Counted from the first letter of the stretch, positions 35,657 to 44,838 are shown. The stretch: DNA of 64,000 nt from Pseudomonas sp. P8_229 (GCF_034008635.1 NZ_CP125378.1:5766501-5830500); one strand, 5' to 3'. Notes: generated from the letters alone by a model not told the origin. Translations and numbers: made by a program.

Positions 35657-35938
35657 TCAGTCCTGGCGGCTGGTGACTTCGAGCAGGTGATAACCGAACT
35701 GGGTCTTCACCGGGCCTTGCACGACGTTGATTGGCGCGCTGAATACCACGGTGTCGAATTCCTTGACCATCTGGCCAGGACCGAACGAACCCAGGTCGCC
35801 GCCCTGACGGCTGGACGGGCAGGTGGAGTTGGCCTTGGCGACTTCGGCGAAATCAGCGCCGCCTTCGATCTGGGCCTTGAGTTCGTTGCACTTGTCTTCG
35901 CTGGAAACCAGGATGTGGCGGGCAGTGGCTTTAGCCAT
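35657..35938 (-). CDS. Parvulin-type peptidyl-prolyl isomerase (second copy)
   Basis: A 93-residue cytoplasmic parvulin. MAKATARHILVSSEDKCNEL, ADFAEVAKANSTCPSSRQGG, PGQMVKEFDTVVF and the terminal QFGYHLLEVTSRQD cover the whole PpiC domain. I chose ATG 35938 over an in-frame codon 15 bases upstream because it starts the conserved sequence. It is a paralogue of the copy at 19641-19916 and stands alone. Confidence 0.93.
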   Translation of the reverse strand: MAKATARHILVSSEDKCNELKAQIEGGADFAEVAKANSTCPSSRQGGDLGSFGPGQMVKEFDTVVFSAPINVVQGPVKTQFGYHLLEVTSRQD

Positions 35939-36034
35939 GGGGAAACTCTCCAATCTATTTCAGTAAAATGTGGAGCCTACCGGATTCAGTAAGCGATTTC
36001 TCGGCAAAGTTCCACTTGGTACATTGGTTCGTGC

Positions 36035-36904
36035 TTACAGCTGCGCAGCCTTCAGGCGTATGGCGTGCTCTACATAGAGTTCGACGGGATCAAGGCCCGG
36101 TTTTCGCGGCCCGTCGGGGCGGCGCAGGCTGGCGAGGTGGTCGAAGGGGTAGTCGGAGCGGATGACCGTCCCCAGATGCGAGCTGTAGCGACCGACGAAA
36201 CCATCGTTCTGCCCGGCATCCACGACAAAATGTTCCGACATTGCCCGGCAGACGGCATGCACCGGGTCGAGTGTCTGCAGCCAATCGTCTTGCAGCGTGC
36301 CGCTCCAGGAGTAGTAGCGGACGTCATTGACCCGTTCCGCGCCGTGACCACCCCAGATCGCGGGCAAGCCTTGCGGGTACTTGCTGTTGAATTCGCCGAC
36401 CCCCGCAGTCGTCAGGGCGTTGAGTGCCGCGACGGCATTGCGCGGTAGCGCCGGCTGACCGCTGAGCAGCGAGAGGAAGTCGGCGATCCGGGTCGCGATT
36501 TGCTCTGCCACCTGCTCCGGCAGGCGCCCCGGTATCAAAGCCATACGCAATGCGTCAGCCAGTTCCGAACCGTGATTGGGGCCACTGACGGACGTCACAG
36601 AGGCCACGTTCTTTGGCATCAGTGCAGCGGCGTAACGGCAGGCCAGCGCACCCTGACTATGCCCGATCAGGTTGACCTTGCCGGCGCCGGTGCCTTGCAG
36701 CACCCGCTCGATCTGCAGCATTAATTGCTGGCCGCGTACTTCGTTGTCATGGGTCGCAGACAGCTGTGGCACAAACACTTGGCCGCCAGCCTCCCGCAGT
36801 GCTTGCTTGACATCATGAAAAAGCTCGAAGCGACCGATACGGTCAAATCCGAACAGGCCATGGACCAAAAGGATGGGGTAGCGTGTTGTCGCATTCCGTT
36901 GCAT
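36035..36904 (-). CDS. Triacylglycerol lipase/esterase (family I lipase-like)
   Basis: A 289-residue alpha/beta hydrolase. The N-terminal oxyanion segment is YPILLVHGLFGFDRIGRF. The nucleophile is in GHSQGALACRYAA near residues 84-96, with SVSGPNHGSELAD after it. The acid Asp is in FVVDAGQNDGFVGRYSSHLG and the His in the same stretch. This order fits true Pseudomonas lipases of subfamily I.1. No signal peptide is visible from ATG 36904 (MQRNATTRYP) and no Lif foldase gene adjoins, so the route of export, if any, is unclear. AGGCAGGAAC precedes the start. Confidence 0.88.
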   Translation of the reverse strand: MQRNATTRYPILLVHGLFGFDRIGRFELFHDVKQALREAGGQVFVPQLSATHDNEVRGQQLMLQIERVLQGTGAGKVNLIGHSQGALACRYAAALMPKNVASVTSVSGPNHGSELADALRMALIPGRLPEQVAEQIATRIADFLSLLSGQPALPRNAVAALNALTTAGVGEFNSKYPQGLPAIWGGHGAERVNDVRYYSWSGTLQDDWLQTLDPVHAVCRAMSEHFVVDAGQNDGFVGRYSSHLGTVIRSDYPFDHLASLRRPDGPRKPGLDPVELYVEHAIRLKAAQL

Positions 36905-37242
36905 GTTCCTGCCTCTTTTGCAGATGCTTGTCAGTGGTTGATGCGTGCCACTGTAAAACAGGCCTGCGGGGCGGCGATGTCTGAAAAGTCCTCGGAATTG
37001 CCAGGAATCTGGACTAAAAACTGTACGAACTTTCGATTCTGCTTGAGGGGGGGAGTCGGAACATTTGGCAATCTTTTGTCCTGTTTCCACGCAAACGCTG
37101 CCGGATGCCTACGCCCCGTGGTGTGTTTACCTCAGGCTTGTAATGCTTTGGGCTGACTTCATTCATTCACTGGAAGGTATTCAATGGCTTTCGTTCGACG
37201 CTGCCGTGATGGCGGCGTTTTATCCAAGGAATGGAGCCACGA
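36905..37242. other. Divergent intergenic region
   Basis: Holds the 5' regions of the leftward lipase and the rightward repeat-protein gene. I see no RNA gene, REP element or clear operator here. Confidence 0.5.
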
Positions 37243-38421
37243 ATGTTTATGTACGAAGCCACTACCGACTGTTCTTCAATACTCGCGGCAAATACTTCTT
37301 CGATGTCGATTGGCTCTGACGCAGGGCCCCAACTGAGTTTGAGGGTGGACGGTGAGAACCTCGAATTCAGCTATCGACCAGCGTGCGCCCCCATACCATC
37401 TTCAGTCCGGTGTCTGGCCGCGCCGATGCTTGAGGTGCTGGAGGGTGGGATGCTCGATCCATCCCTGAGCGAGGCTGTTGTCAGGGTTGCGCCTTATCCG
37501 AACATGCTGTGCGGCGACAAGCTGGTGCTGCGCTGGGAAGGTCTCGATGCCGAAGGGGTGATCTACCGACATGAAGTTTTTCGCTCAGTAAGCGAAGAAT
37601 TGGTGGGGCAGGAAATCGTGTTTGTCATAAAGGGCGTACACGTCGCAACGCTGGAGTGCGGTTCGCTGCAGGTTTACTGGACGCTGTACAGCGTCGCGCT
37701 GCCCGAGCCGGTGTCATCTGCTCGTTTGCAACTGGATGTGGGCGATCCGGAACCGGAGCTGCTTGCACCGATCATCGAAGATTCGGTGGGTGGCACGCTT
37801 GATCCGGCCCGTGTTCCACAGGGCACCAGCGTCACTGTGCGACCTTATGCGCGGATGGCTGCCGGTGATCGGGTCATTCTGTCCTGGCAAGGCTCTGCCG
37901 AGGGGCCAGCGTTCAACGATGCGTTAACGGTGGAGCATTTTGCCGTTGGCGCAGCGCTGTCTTTCTGGATAAGCGCAGATCGCTTCGCGCCTCACTCCAC
38001 ACTGGAAGCAAGTGTCAGCTACCGGGTCGAATCAGGAGACGCGCAGGTGAGGCGCTCCGTAAACTCCCGAATTTTGATCGCGCCGCTGATTCGAGGCGAT
38101 CTTGCGGCGCCGCAAGTTCTGGAAGCGCAAGACGGTGAGCTGGACGCAGCAGATGCTGTGGACGGCGTTACCGTGGTGATCGGTAATGCGCAGGCAGAGG
38201 AAGGGGAGTTGGTGTATCTCAAGTGCAATGGTGAGTATTTCAGTCATCGTGATGACCGCGATATCACTCGGGAGATCGCCGGCCAGCCACTGGTATTTAT
38301 CGTGCCTTACCGCTTCTGGCGAGAGCACCGGGAAACCGTGGTGCAGGTGTCGTATTCGGTGGAGCGCCTGGATAATGTCAGCCAGGCGTCTGGTGTAACC
38401 CGCATCCGGGTGCGGGCGTAA
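37243..38421 (+). CDS. Uncharacterised three-repeat protein
   Basis: A 392-residue protein that I do not recognise. It consists of three imperfect repeats of about 110 residues, each opening with a shared pattern: APMLEVLEGGMLDPSLSEAV, APIIEDSVGGTLDPARVPQG and APQVLEAQDGELDAADAVDG. After the opening come a V-x-V strand (VRVAPYP, VTVRPYA, VTVVIGN), then GDKLVLRWEG, GDRVILSWQG and GELVYLKCNG. The pattern suggests tandem Ig-like or jelly-roll beta domains. No signal peptide, membrane segment or catalytic motif is seen. ATG 37243 follows GGAG by eight bases; ATG 37231 has a ribosome-binding site that is too close. No functional partner adjoins. Confidence 0.75.
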   Translation: MFMYEATTDCSSILAANTSSMSIGSDAGPQLSLRVDGENLEFSYRPACAPIPSSVRCLAAPMLEVLEGGMLDPSLSEAVVRVAPYPNMLCGDKLVLRWEGLDAEGVIYRHEVFRSVSEELVGQEIVFVIKGVHVATLECGSLQVYWTLYSVALPEPVSSARLQLDVGDPEPELLAPIIEDSVGGTLDPARVPQGTSVTVRPYARMAAGDRVILSWQGSAEGPAFNDALTVEHFAVGAALSFWISADRFAPHSTLEASVSYRVESGDAQVRRSVNSRILIAPLIRGDLAAPQVLEAQDGELDAADAVDGVTVVIGNAQAEEGELVYLKCNGEYFSHRDDRDITREIAGQPLVFIVPYRFWREHRETVVQVSYSVERLDNVSQASGVTRIRVRA

Positions 38422-38449
38422 CCCTGTGTTGGTGTTCTGAACAATGGTT

Positions 38450-38490
38450 CAACCTTTGCGGGATTCTGCTTCGCCCGCAAAGGTTGTTCT
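38450..38490. terminator. Bidirectional terminator between convergent genes
   Basis: CAACCTTTGCGGG (38450-38462) pairs perfectly with CCCGCAAAGGTTG (38474-38486) across an 11-base loop. It lies between the repeat-protein gene and the DAHP synthase gene, which converge. Confidence 0.75.
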
Positions 38491-38495
38491 GAGGT

Positions 38496-39572
38496 TCAGG
38501 CCTGAGGACGGGCCCGAAGACGTTCGGCTGCGCTCGACAGCAACTGTTCCGTTGCGCTGAATCCCAGGCAACCGTCGGTGACCGATACGCCATAGCGCAG
38601 AGCAGCGCTCAAAGTCTGGCAGCCCTCGAACAGATGGGACTCGATCATCATGCCAACCAAGGAGCGATCACCTTGCAAGCGTTGCTCGAGCACGTCGTTG
38701 AATATTTCGGGCTGGCGCAGTGGATCCTTGCCGCTGTTGGCGTGGCTGCAGTCGACCATGATCCGGCTCGGAATCTTCAGGCGGCTCAAGTCGGCATGTA
38801 CCCGTGCCACGCTGCCGCGATCGTAGTTCGGACCGTGATGACCGCCGCGCAGCACTATGTGAGTGTCGGGGTTGCCCGGGGTCTGGATGATCGCCGGGTG
38901 CCCTTGGCTGTCGACGCCGAAATGCCGATGCGGGTGTGCTGCCGAACGCATGGCGTCGACGGCTACGGTCACACCACCGTCAGTGCCGTTCTTGAAACCA
39001 ACGGGCATGCTCAGGCCGCTGGCCATTTCGCGATGGATCTGCGATTCGGTCGTGCGTGCGCCGATGGCAACCCAGCCAAGCAGGTCATCGAAGTAGCCGG
39101 CAGCCATTGGCTGCAGCAGTTCGGTGGCGATGGGCAGTCCCAGACGGACCATCTCGAGCATCAGTTCGCGCGACAGGATCAGGCCGGCGGCCATGTCATC
39201 GCTGCCGTCCAGGTGTGGGTCATAGGCCAGGCCTTTCCAGCCAACCGTGGTGCGTGGTTTTTCGACATAGGCACGCATGACCAGCAGCATTTCGTCACTG
39301 ATATCTTGTGCCAGGCGGGAGAGTTTTTCGGCGTATTCGAGCGCGGAGCGCGGGTCGTGAATCGAACAAGGGCCGACGACGACCAGCAGGCGATGGTCTT
39401 CGCCGTTGAGGATTGCGCGGATCGCCTGGCGGTGGGCGGCGACTTGCCGGGCGAGAGCATTGCTCAGTGGCAATTGCTGCTTGAGCTGCAACGAGCTGGG
39501 CAGGCGCAGGGTCAGCGCTTCGTTGGCAGAGTTGACCGCGGACAGTGGCAGAGCAGAAGCAGACGAGTTCAT
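38496..39572 (-). CDS. aroF: 3-deoxy-7-phosphoheptulonate (DAHP) synthase, class I
   Basis: A 358-residue AroF/G/H-type aldolase that condenses phosphoenolpyruvate and erythrose 4-phosphate at the entry of the shikimate pathway. Motifs are VVGPCSIHDPRSALEYAEKL, RAYVEKPRTTVGWKG, GARTTESQIHREMASGLSMP, GFKNGTDGGVTVAVDAM, LRGGHHGPNYD, DCSHANSGKDP and GVSVTDGCLGF. Which of the Phe, Tyr or Trp sensitivity classes it belongs to cannot be read with certainty; the symbol is generic. Upstream lie an aromatic-rich leader peptide, an intrinsic terminator and a second aromatic-rich short ORF, implying transcription attenuation by charged aromatic tRNAs. Confidence 0.93.
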   Translation of the reverse strand: MNSSASALPLSAVNSANEALTLRLPSSLQLKQQLPLSNALARQVAAHRQAIRAILNGEDHRLLVVVGPCSIHDPRSALEYAEKLSRLAQDISDEMLLVMRAYVEKPRTTVGWKGLAYDPHLDGSDDMAAGLILSRELMLEMVRLGLPIATELLQPMAAGYFDDLLGWVAIGARTTESQIHREMASGLSMPVGFKNGTDGGVTVAVDAMRSAAHPHRHFGVDSQGHPAIIQTPGNPDTHIVLRGGHHGPNYDRGSVARVHADLSRLKIPSRIMVDCSHANSGKDPLRQPEIFNDVLEQRLQGDRSLVGMMIESHLFEGCQTLSAALRYGVSVTDGCLGFSATEQLLSSAAERLRARPQA

Positions 39573-39618
39573 ATTCGGGATTCCTGAGCTGGCGGCGGGT
39601 CTTCCCGCTCACTCGGCC

Positions 39619-39771
39619 CTACTGGGGTGTTCGACAATTGGCCGTATTGGCTGCGTGTGTGTGCTTGCCACCTGTGGGTGACCGATCGGAGGCGGCAGGC
39701 TGTCCCGAGCGGAGGCTGCTAAATCGCCAGGCGGTAAAACTGTCGTAACGGTAATAAGTGGCGTAGTTCAT
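39619..39771 (-). CDS. Second aromatic-rich short ORF before aroF
   Basis: A 50-codon ORF between the attenuator and aroF. Its first 17 residues, MNYATYYRYDSFTAWRF, contain four Tyr, two Phe and one Trp; the rest (SSLRSGQPAASDRSP onward) is polar. GAGGAAT lies 9 bases before the ATG, and the stop is 46 bases before the aroF ATG. It may be a second leader peptide coupling translation of aroF to aromatic amino acid supply, or a translated spacer. No U-tract terminator follows it. Confidence 0.5.
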   Translation of the reverse strand: MNYATYYRYDSFTAWRFSSLRSGQPAASDRSPTGGKHTHAANTANCRTPQ

Positions 39772-39822
39772 GTCGTGATTCCTCAAAGTGTCTGGTGTGT
39801 TGCTGAAAAAAGTTGGGGCCGG

Positions 39823-39861
39823 AAAAAACAAAACCCCCGGTCGGGAGGCCGACCGGGGGTT
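39823..39861 (-). terminator. Intrinsic terminator (attenuator) of the aroF leader
   Basis: On the minus strand ACCCCCGGTCGG pairs with CCGACCGGGGGT around a CCTC loop, followed by TTTTGTTTTTT. It lies 48 bases after the stop of the leader peptide and more than 250 bases before aroF, so it must be passed for aroF expression. Upstream segments (GGGTAT, ATACCC, GGCGCC, GGGTCGCC) can form alternative pairings. Confidence 0.85.
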
Positions 39862-39908
39862 GAGAATTCTCTGGTAGGCGACCCGTTTACATGGGCGCCG
39901 TGTGGGTA

Positions 39909-40037
39909 TCAGGCGCGCCAGTGGCTAAACCAATACCCAAAATAAAAGCTGGCTGGAGCGCAAACGTCGTTCACCCGGGCAGCCGCAACCGAGCGCAGTG
40001 CGCTGGCGGAACGAAGCTGTGAGAGGGCGTTGAACAT
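39909..40037 (-). CDS. Aromatic-rich leader peptide of the aroF attenuator
   Basis: A 42-codon ORF starting MFNALSQLRSASALRS and ending with SFYFGYWFSHWRA, in which eight of the last 13 residues are aromatic (Phe, Tyr, Trp) or His. GGAGA lies 6 bases before the ATG. The codon run overlaps the first arm (GGGTAT) of a hairpin whose other arm (ATACCC) follows the stop. This is the classic arrangement in which ribosome stalling on aromatic codons prevents the downstream terminator from forming. Confidence 0.8.
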   Translation of the reverse strand: MFNALSQLRSASALRSVAAARVNDVCAPASFYFGYWFSHWRA

Positions 40038-40190
40038 GGTTTGTCTCCGATGAATGCGCCGAGCTTACTAGAGGCCCGTACGCCTGAGCAATCAGAAATT
40101 GCTATCGCTCATTCAACGCGTTACCTATCGCTTGAGTGCCGCAGGCGTTGTGACACACTGGATGTTTTGTCACAAACCCAAGGATGATTC

Positions 40191-40952
40191 ATGTCGATGC
40201 TCACTGTCGCAGCAGCCCAATCATTTTCCGTCGCCGGTGATCTGGCCGCGAACATCGCCGGTCATTTGCGCTTGATGGCTGCAGCGGCGGAGCAGGGCGT
40301 AGAGCTTCTGGTGTTCCCGGAACTGTCCCTGACTGGCTACGAAAACCAGATGGCCGCAGACATGGCGATCGATCCGCAGGACTCGGTGCTGCAACCCTTG
40401 CGCGATTGCGCCCGAGAACTGGGCATCAGTACTGTCGTCGGCATGCCGATTCGTCTGAAGGGCAGTTCGCAGGTGTTGATCGGAGCTTTGACGTTAAGCA
40501 AGGACGGCTCTCTTGAGATTTACAGCAAACAGCATCTGCACGCTGGCGAAGAGCGTTTCTTTGCCCCCGGGTCTGGTGGCTCGACCTTGCGGATAGGCAG
40601 CGATACCGTGGCATTGGCTGTCTGCGCGGATTTTTCTCACGCCAGCCACGCGGCAACGGCTGCCGGTCTTGGTGCTGACCTGTACGCGGCAGGTGTGCTG
40701 ATTGGGGACAGTGGCTATGGCGTGGATAGCGCGATGCTACAGGGTTACGCCGGACACCACGCGATGGCGGTGCTGATGGCCAATCATGCCGGGCTCACGG
40801 GTGGATGGCAGTCGGCAGGGCGCAGCGCGTTCTGGTCTGAAAGCGGGACGTTGATCGTTGCCGCACCCGGGCCTGGTGAGTTGTTGGTGGTCGCCCGGCG
40901 TGATGCCGATGGCTGGCAGGGGTGGGTGGTTCCAGTGATGGTGGCGCAATGA
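40191..40952 (+). CDS. Nitrilase-superfamily (carbon-nitrogen hydrolase) protein
   Basis: A 253-residue amidohydrolase with the Glu-Lys-Cys triad of the superfamily. Glu is in VFPELSLTGYEN near residue 44, Lys in EIYSKQHLHAGE near 109, and Cys in LAVCADFSHASHA near 146. Family members hydrolyse amides or nitriles in the cytoplasm; the substrate is not predictable. AAGGATGA precedes ATG 40191. Its stop overlaps the acetyltransferase start by four bases, so the two are translationally coupled. Confidence 0.88.
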   Translation: MSMLTVAAAQSFSVAGDLAANIAGHLRLMAAAAEQGVELLVFPELSLTGYENQMAADMAIDPQDSVLQPLRDCARELGISTVVGMPIRLKGSSQVLIGALTLSKDGSLEIYSKQHLHAGEERFFAPGSGGSTLRIGSDTVALAVCADFSHASHAATAAGLGADLYAAGVLIGDSGYGVDSAMLQGYAGHHAMAVLMANHAGLTGGWQSAGRSAFWSESGTLIVAAPGPGELLVVARRDADGWQGWVVPVMVAQ

Positions 40953-41392
40953 GCTACAGTTTGCGTCGCGCACAACCGAATGACTTGGCATTTGCCCGTG
41001 ACCTGGCGTGTCGGAACATGCTGCGTTATTACATTGATCACGACCTGCTTTGGCAGGACGAAGCATTCGATGTCGCCTGGTCCGGGCGTGACAACTGGTT
41101 GATCATTCGTGCTGAAGTCGCCGTGGGATTCTTCAGCCTCAGTCGGGATCGCCGGGCACTGTACATACGCGAGCTGCAAGTGACTGAAGCCTTTCGCGGG
41201 CAGGGTGCAGGATCGTGGGCGCTTGATCAGGTTATCGCTATGGCCTGTACTGAAGGACTCCCGGCGTTGCGTCTGACCGTATTCAAAAATAATCCGGCGC
41301 AAAGTCTGTATAAGAGAAAAGGCTTGAAGGTGTGCGGCGAGGACGAGTGTTTCCTGAGGATGCAGCTCGATTTCGGTACATCTGTGCTCTGA
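40949..41392 (+). CDS. GNAT-family N-acetyltransferase
   Basis: A 147-residue acetyl-CoA-dependent acetyltransferase. Conserved motif A reads IRELQVTEAFRGQGAGSWAL, and NNPAQSLYKRKGLKVCGED is motif B. The N-terminus SYSLRRAQPNDLAFARDLAC is typical. It overlaps the nitrilase gene by ATGA. The acceptor is unknown. Confidence 0.88.
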   Translation: MSYSLRRAQPNDLAFARDLACRNMLRYYIDHDLLWQDEAFDVAWSGRDNWLIIRAEVAVGFFSLSRDRRALYIRELQVTEAFRGQGAGSWALDQVIAMACTEGLPALRLTVFKNNPAQSLYKRKGLKVCGEDECFLRMQLDFGTSVL

Positions 41393-41519
41393 AACCCACG
41401 GCTGGCAAGCCCTCGATGATGAATTGAAACTTTTTAAATGCTGCTTGCCGCTAGGTCTGTCCGGCACTTTTTGCTAAGGTGTCGGGCATCCCAATAAGAC
41501 CAATTCGCGAGGTGTCTGC

Positions 41520-42161
41520 TTGATTAGGGTGCTAGTGGTCGATGACCATGATCTCGTTCGTACAGGCATTACACGTATGCTGGCCGATATCGATGGCTTG
41601 CAGGTGGTTGGCCAGGCCGAATCCGGGGAAGAATCCCTGATCAAGGCCCGTGAGTTGAAACCGGATGTGGTCCTGATGGACGTCAAGATGCCCGGTATCG
41701 GTGGTCTTGAGGCCACGCGCAAGCTGTTGCGCAGTCATCCGGACATCAAGGTCGTCGCCGTCACAGTGTGCGAGGAAGATCCGTTCCCGACACGTCTGTT
41801 GCAGGCCGGTGCTGCCGGCTACCTGACCAAGGGCGCGGGTTTACCGGAAATGGTCCAGGCCATTCGGCTGGTATTTGCCGGGCAGCGTTACATCAGTCCG
41901 CAGATTGCCCAGCAACTGGCAATCAAGTCGTTCCAGCCCACCAATGATTCGCCTTTCGATGCCTTGTCCGAACGGGAAATCCAGATCGCATTGATGATTG
42001 TCGGCTGCCAGAAGGTGCAGATTATCTCCGACAAGCTCTGCCTGTCGCCGAAAACGGTGAACACTTACCGCTACCGGATCTTCGAAAAGCTGTCGATCAG
42101 CAGCGATGTCGAACTGACGTTGTTGGCTGTGCGCCACGGCATGGTTGATGCCAGCGCCTGA
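41520..42161 (+). CDS. gacA: Response regulator GacA
   Basis: A 213-residue NarL/FixJ-type regulator of the GacS/GacA system, which activates small RNAs that titrate RsmA/RsmE and so controls secondary metabolism. The receiver begins [20 protein letters not shown], with the phospho-Asp in [10 protein letters not shown] at residue 54 and Lys in GYLTKGAG. The LuxR helix-turn-helix is [20 protein letters not shown] then [17 protein letters not shown]. It uses TTG 41520, as in other fluorescens-group gacA genes. GAGGTGTCTGC precedes it. uvrC follows two bases after the stop. Confidence 0.97.
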   Translation: MIRVLVVDDHDLVRTGITRMLADIDGLQVVGQAESGEESLIKARELKPDVVLMDVKMPGIGGLEATRKLLRSHPDIKVVAVTVCEEDPFPTRLLQAGAAGYLTKGAGLPEMVQAIRLVFAGQRYISPQIAQQLAIKSFQPTNDSPFDALSEREIQIALMIVGCQKVQIISDKLCLSPKTVNTYRYRIFEKLSISSDVELTLLAVRHGMVDASA

Positions 42162-42163
42162 TC

Positions 42164-43987
42164 ATGACTGAAACATTCGATTCCGGCGCCTTTCTGGCGA
42201 CTGTCAGTGGGCGTCCCGGCGTCTATCGCATGTTCGACAGCGAGGCGCGTCTGCTTTACGTCGGCAAGGCCAAGAACCTCAAGAAGCGCCTTGCCAGCTA
42301 TTTCCGCAAGACCGGGCTGGCGCCGAAAACTGCAGCGTTGGTCGGGCGTATCGCGCAGGTCGAAACGACGATCACGGCCAACGAAACCGAAGCGTTGCTG
42401 CTTGAACAGACCCTGATCAAGGAGTGGCGCCCGCCGTACAACATTCTGTTGCGCGACGATAAGTCCTATCCCTATGTGTTTCTCTCCGACGGCCAATTTC
42501 CGCGGCTGAGCATCCATCGCGGCGCAAAGAAGGCCAAGGGCAAGTATTTCGGCCCGTACCCGAGCGCCGGGGCCATCCGCGAAAGCCTCAGCCTGTTGCA
42601 AAAAACCTTTTTTGTCCGTCAGTGCGAAGACAGTTACTACAAGAACCGCACGCGCCCGTGCCTGCAATATCAGATCAAACGTTGCAAGGCGCCCTGTGTC
42701 GGTCTGGTCGAACCTGAAATCTACGCCGAGGATGTTCGCCATTCGGTGATGTTTCTTGAGGGCCGCAGTCACGCACTGACCAATGAGCTCTCTACGGCGA
42801 TGGAAGAAGCGGCGATCAATCTCGAATTCGAGCGCGCCGCAGAGTTGCGTGACCAGATTGCCTTGCTGCGCCGGGTTCAGGATCAGCAAAGCATGGAAGG
42901 CGGCACGGGTGACATCGACGTCATTGCCGCCTTCGTCAACCCGGGCGGCGCCTGCGTTCATTTGATCAGTGTGCGTGGCGGGCGGGTGCTGGGCAGCAAG
43001 AACTTTTTTCCGCAGGTGGGTATTGAAGAAGAGGTTGCTGAAGTCATGGCCGCGTTCCTTGGTCAGTACTTCATCAGCAGTCCGGAGCGCGACTTGCCGA
43101 GCGAGTTGATCGTCAACGTGGTTCCAGAGGACGCAACGGCGCTGATCGAAGCCATTCACGAGTTGCGCGGTCGAGAACTGACCATCAGTCATCGCGTGCG
43201 TGGCACGCGGGCACGCTGGCAACAATTGGCGGTCACCAATGCCGAGCAGGCGCTGGGCGCACGTCTGGCCAACCGCCAACACACGGCTGCGCGCTTCGAT
43301 GCGCTCGCCGAAGTGCTGAACCTGGATGAACCACCACAGCGCCTGGAATGCTATGACATCAGTCATTCCAGTGGTGAAGCAACCGTTGCGTCCTGTGTCG
43401 TGTTCGGTCCGGAAGGCGCAATCAAGTCCGATTACCGTCGCTACAACATTGAAGGCGTCACTGCAGGCGATGACTATGCCGCCATGCACCAGGCATTGAC
43501 CCGCCGTTTCAGTAAACTGAAGGACGGGGAGGGCAAGTTGCCGGACATCCTGTTAGTGGACGGCGGCAAGGGGCAGCTGTCGATGGCGCGTGACGTGCTG
43601 AACGAACTGGCGGTGCCTGATCTCATTCTCTTGGGTGTGGCCAAGGGCGCAACGCGCAAGGCCGGATTCGAAACTTTGTATCTTAATGATGCTGCGCACG
43701 AGTTCACGCTTCGCGGCGACTCGCCGGCGCTGCATCTGATCCAGCAGATTCGCGACGAAGCCCACCGCTTCGCGATTACCGGACACCGCGCAAGGCGCGG
43801 TAAAACCCGCCGCACCTCAACGCTGGAAGGCGTTGCGGGCGTGGGGCCGACCCGACGTCGGGACCTGTTGAAACATTTTGGTGGATTGCAGGAGCTGTCT
43901 CGTGCAAGCATCGAAGAGATCGCCAAAGCACCGGGGATCAGTAAAAAGCTCGCAGAGTCGATTTATGCAAACCTGCATAGCGAGTAG
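42164..43987 (+). CDS. uvrC: Excinuclease ABC subunit C
   Basis: A 607-residue nucleotide-excision repair nuclease. The GIY-YIG domain is at 15-95 ([20 protein letters not shown], then [20 protein letters not shown]). The Cys-rich segment [17 protein letters not shown] follows, with a UVR motif near 200-235, the RNase H-like nuclease domain ([35 protein letters not shown]) and tandem helix-hairpin-helix at the end ([20 protein letters not shown]). It lies in the usual gacA-uvrC-pgsA operon. Confidence 0.98.
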   Translation: MTETFDSGAFLATVSGRPGVYRMFDSEARLLYVGKAKNLKKRLASYFRKTGLAPKTAALVGRIAQVETTITANETEALLLEQTLIKEWRPPYNILLRDDKSYPYVFLSDGQFPRLSIHRGAKKAKGKYFGPYPSAGAIRESLSLLQKTFFVRQCEDSYYKNRTRPCLQYQIKRCKAPCVGLVEPEIYAEDVRHSVMFLEGRSHALTNELSTAMEEAAINLEFERAAELRDQIALLRRVQDQQSMEGGTGDIDVIAAFVNPGGACVHLISVRGGRVLGSKNFFPQVGIEEEVAEVMAAFLGQYFISSPERDLPSELIVNVVPEDATALIEAIHELRGRELTISHRVRGTRARWQQLAVTNAEQALGARLANRQHTAARFDALAEVLNLDEPPQRLECYDISHSSGEATVASCVVFGPEGAIKSDYRRYNIEGVTAGDDYAAMHQALTRRFSKLKDGEGKLPDILLVDGGKGQLSMARDVLNELAVPDLILLGVAKGATRKAGFETLYLNDAAHEFTLRGDSPALHLIQQIRDEAHRFAITGHRARRGKTRRTSTLEGVAGVGPTRRRDLLKHFGGLQELSRASIEEIAKAPGISKKLAESIYANLHSE

Positions 43988-44019
43988 AATGCCAACTCAC
44001 CTCGTAGCCAGTTGTGCCG

Positions 44020-44580
44020 ATGAATATCCCTAATCTGATTACCGTTCTACGCGTCCTGCTCATCCCGATCTTCATTTTGCTGTTTTACCTGCCTTACCAG
44101 TGGAGTTACATGGCCTCCGCCTCGGTATTCGCCTTTGCGGCGGCCACTGACTGGCTGGATGGTTATCTGGCTCGTCGCCTGGAGCAAAGTACGCCGTTTG
44201 GCGCCTTCCTTGATCCTGTCGCCGACAAATTGATGGTGGCAGTGGCGTTGGTGCTACTGGTGCAGGAACACGGCAACTTGTGGCTGACACTTCCCGCCGC
44301 AGTCATTATTGGCCGTGAGATCGTGGTATCGGCCTTGCGTGAATGGATGGCCGAACTCGGTGCTCGCGCCCACGTGGCGGTGTCCAATCTCGGCAAGTGG
44401 AAAACCGCCGCCCAGATGCTGGCGCTGGTGATCCTGCTGGCCAACCCGCGCGACTTCAGCTTTTGGGTCTTGCTGGGTTACGCCTTGTTGCTGGTCTCGG
44501 CAGGCCTGACATTGTGGTCGATGGTTCAATACCTGCGCGCTGCCTGGCCGCATCTGAAAACCGACGTTGAAAAGAAATAA
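44020..44580 (+). CDS. pgsA: CDP-diacylglycerol-glycerol-3-phosphate 3-phosphatidyltransferase
   Basis: A 186-residue integral membrane enzyme that makes phosphatidylglycerol phosphate. The CDP-alcohol phosphotransferase motif is in [20 protein letters not shown] then [10 protein letters not shown]. Four or more membrane segments are present. I chose ATG 44020 ([17 protein letters not shown]) over GTG 44014 because it is the family N-terminus. Two tRNA genes follow on the same strand. Confidence 0.96.
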   Translation: MNIPNLITVLRVLLIPIFILLFYLPYQWSYMASASVFAFAAATDWLDGYLARRLEQSTPFGAFLDPVADKLMVAVALVLLVQEHGNLWLTLPAAVIIGREIVVSALREWMAELGARAHVAVSNLGKWKTAAQMLALVILLANPRDFSFWVLLGYALLLVSAGLTLWSMVQYLRAAWPHLKTDVEKK

Positions 44581-44640
44581 AACTTTTTTGAATCAAAGGG
44601 TTGACGGGGCTTCTGAAATCTATAGAATGCGCCACACCAA

Positions 44641-44716
<76 letters not shown>

Positions 44717-44762
44717 AGTTTGTACGCGGTTGTTGTTGTGCTACTAGACAGCGATCGTTTGA

Positions 44763-44836
44763 GGCCGAGTAGCAAAATGGTTATGCAGTGGATTGCAAAT
44801 CCACCTACGCCGGTTCGATTCCGACCTCGGCCTCCA
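44763..44836 (+). tRNA. tRNA-Cys (anticodon GCA)
   Basis: A 74-base cloverleaf with acceptor arms GGCCGAG and CTCGGCC, the anticodon loop ATTGCAAAT with GCA, the T-arm CCGGTTCGATTCCGG-like sequence (CCGGTTCGATTCCGA), and an encoded TCCA end. Its 3' half is repeated at 47111-47161, marking it as an integration target. Confidence 0.98.
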
Positions 44837-44838
44837 CT
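44788..44838 (+). repeat. Left attachment-like direct repeat (3' half of tRNA-Cys)
   Basis: A 51-base segment from the anticodon stem to two bases past the CCA end. The second copy at 47111-47161 differs at two positions, one in the anticodon, and is identical over the last 31 bases. Duplicated tRNA 3' ends are the usual footprint of tyrosine-recombinase integration. Confidence 0.85.

Noticed and set aside
36725..37156. A 143-codon plus-strand ORF across the lipase start
   Set aside because: It overlaps the lipase N-terminal coding region antisense and has no ribosome-binding site or family features.
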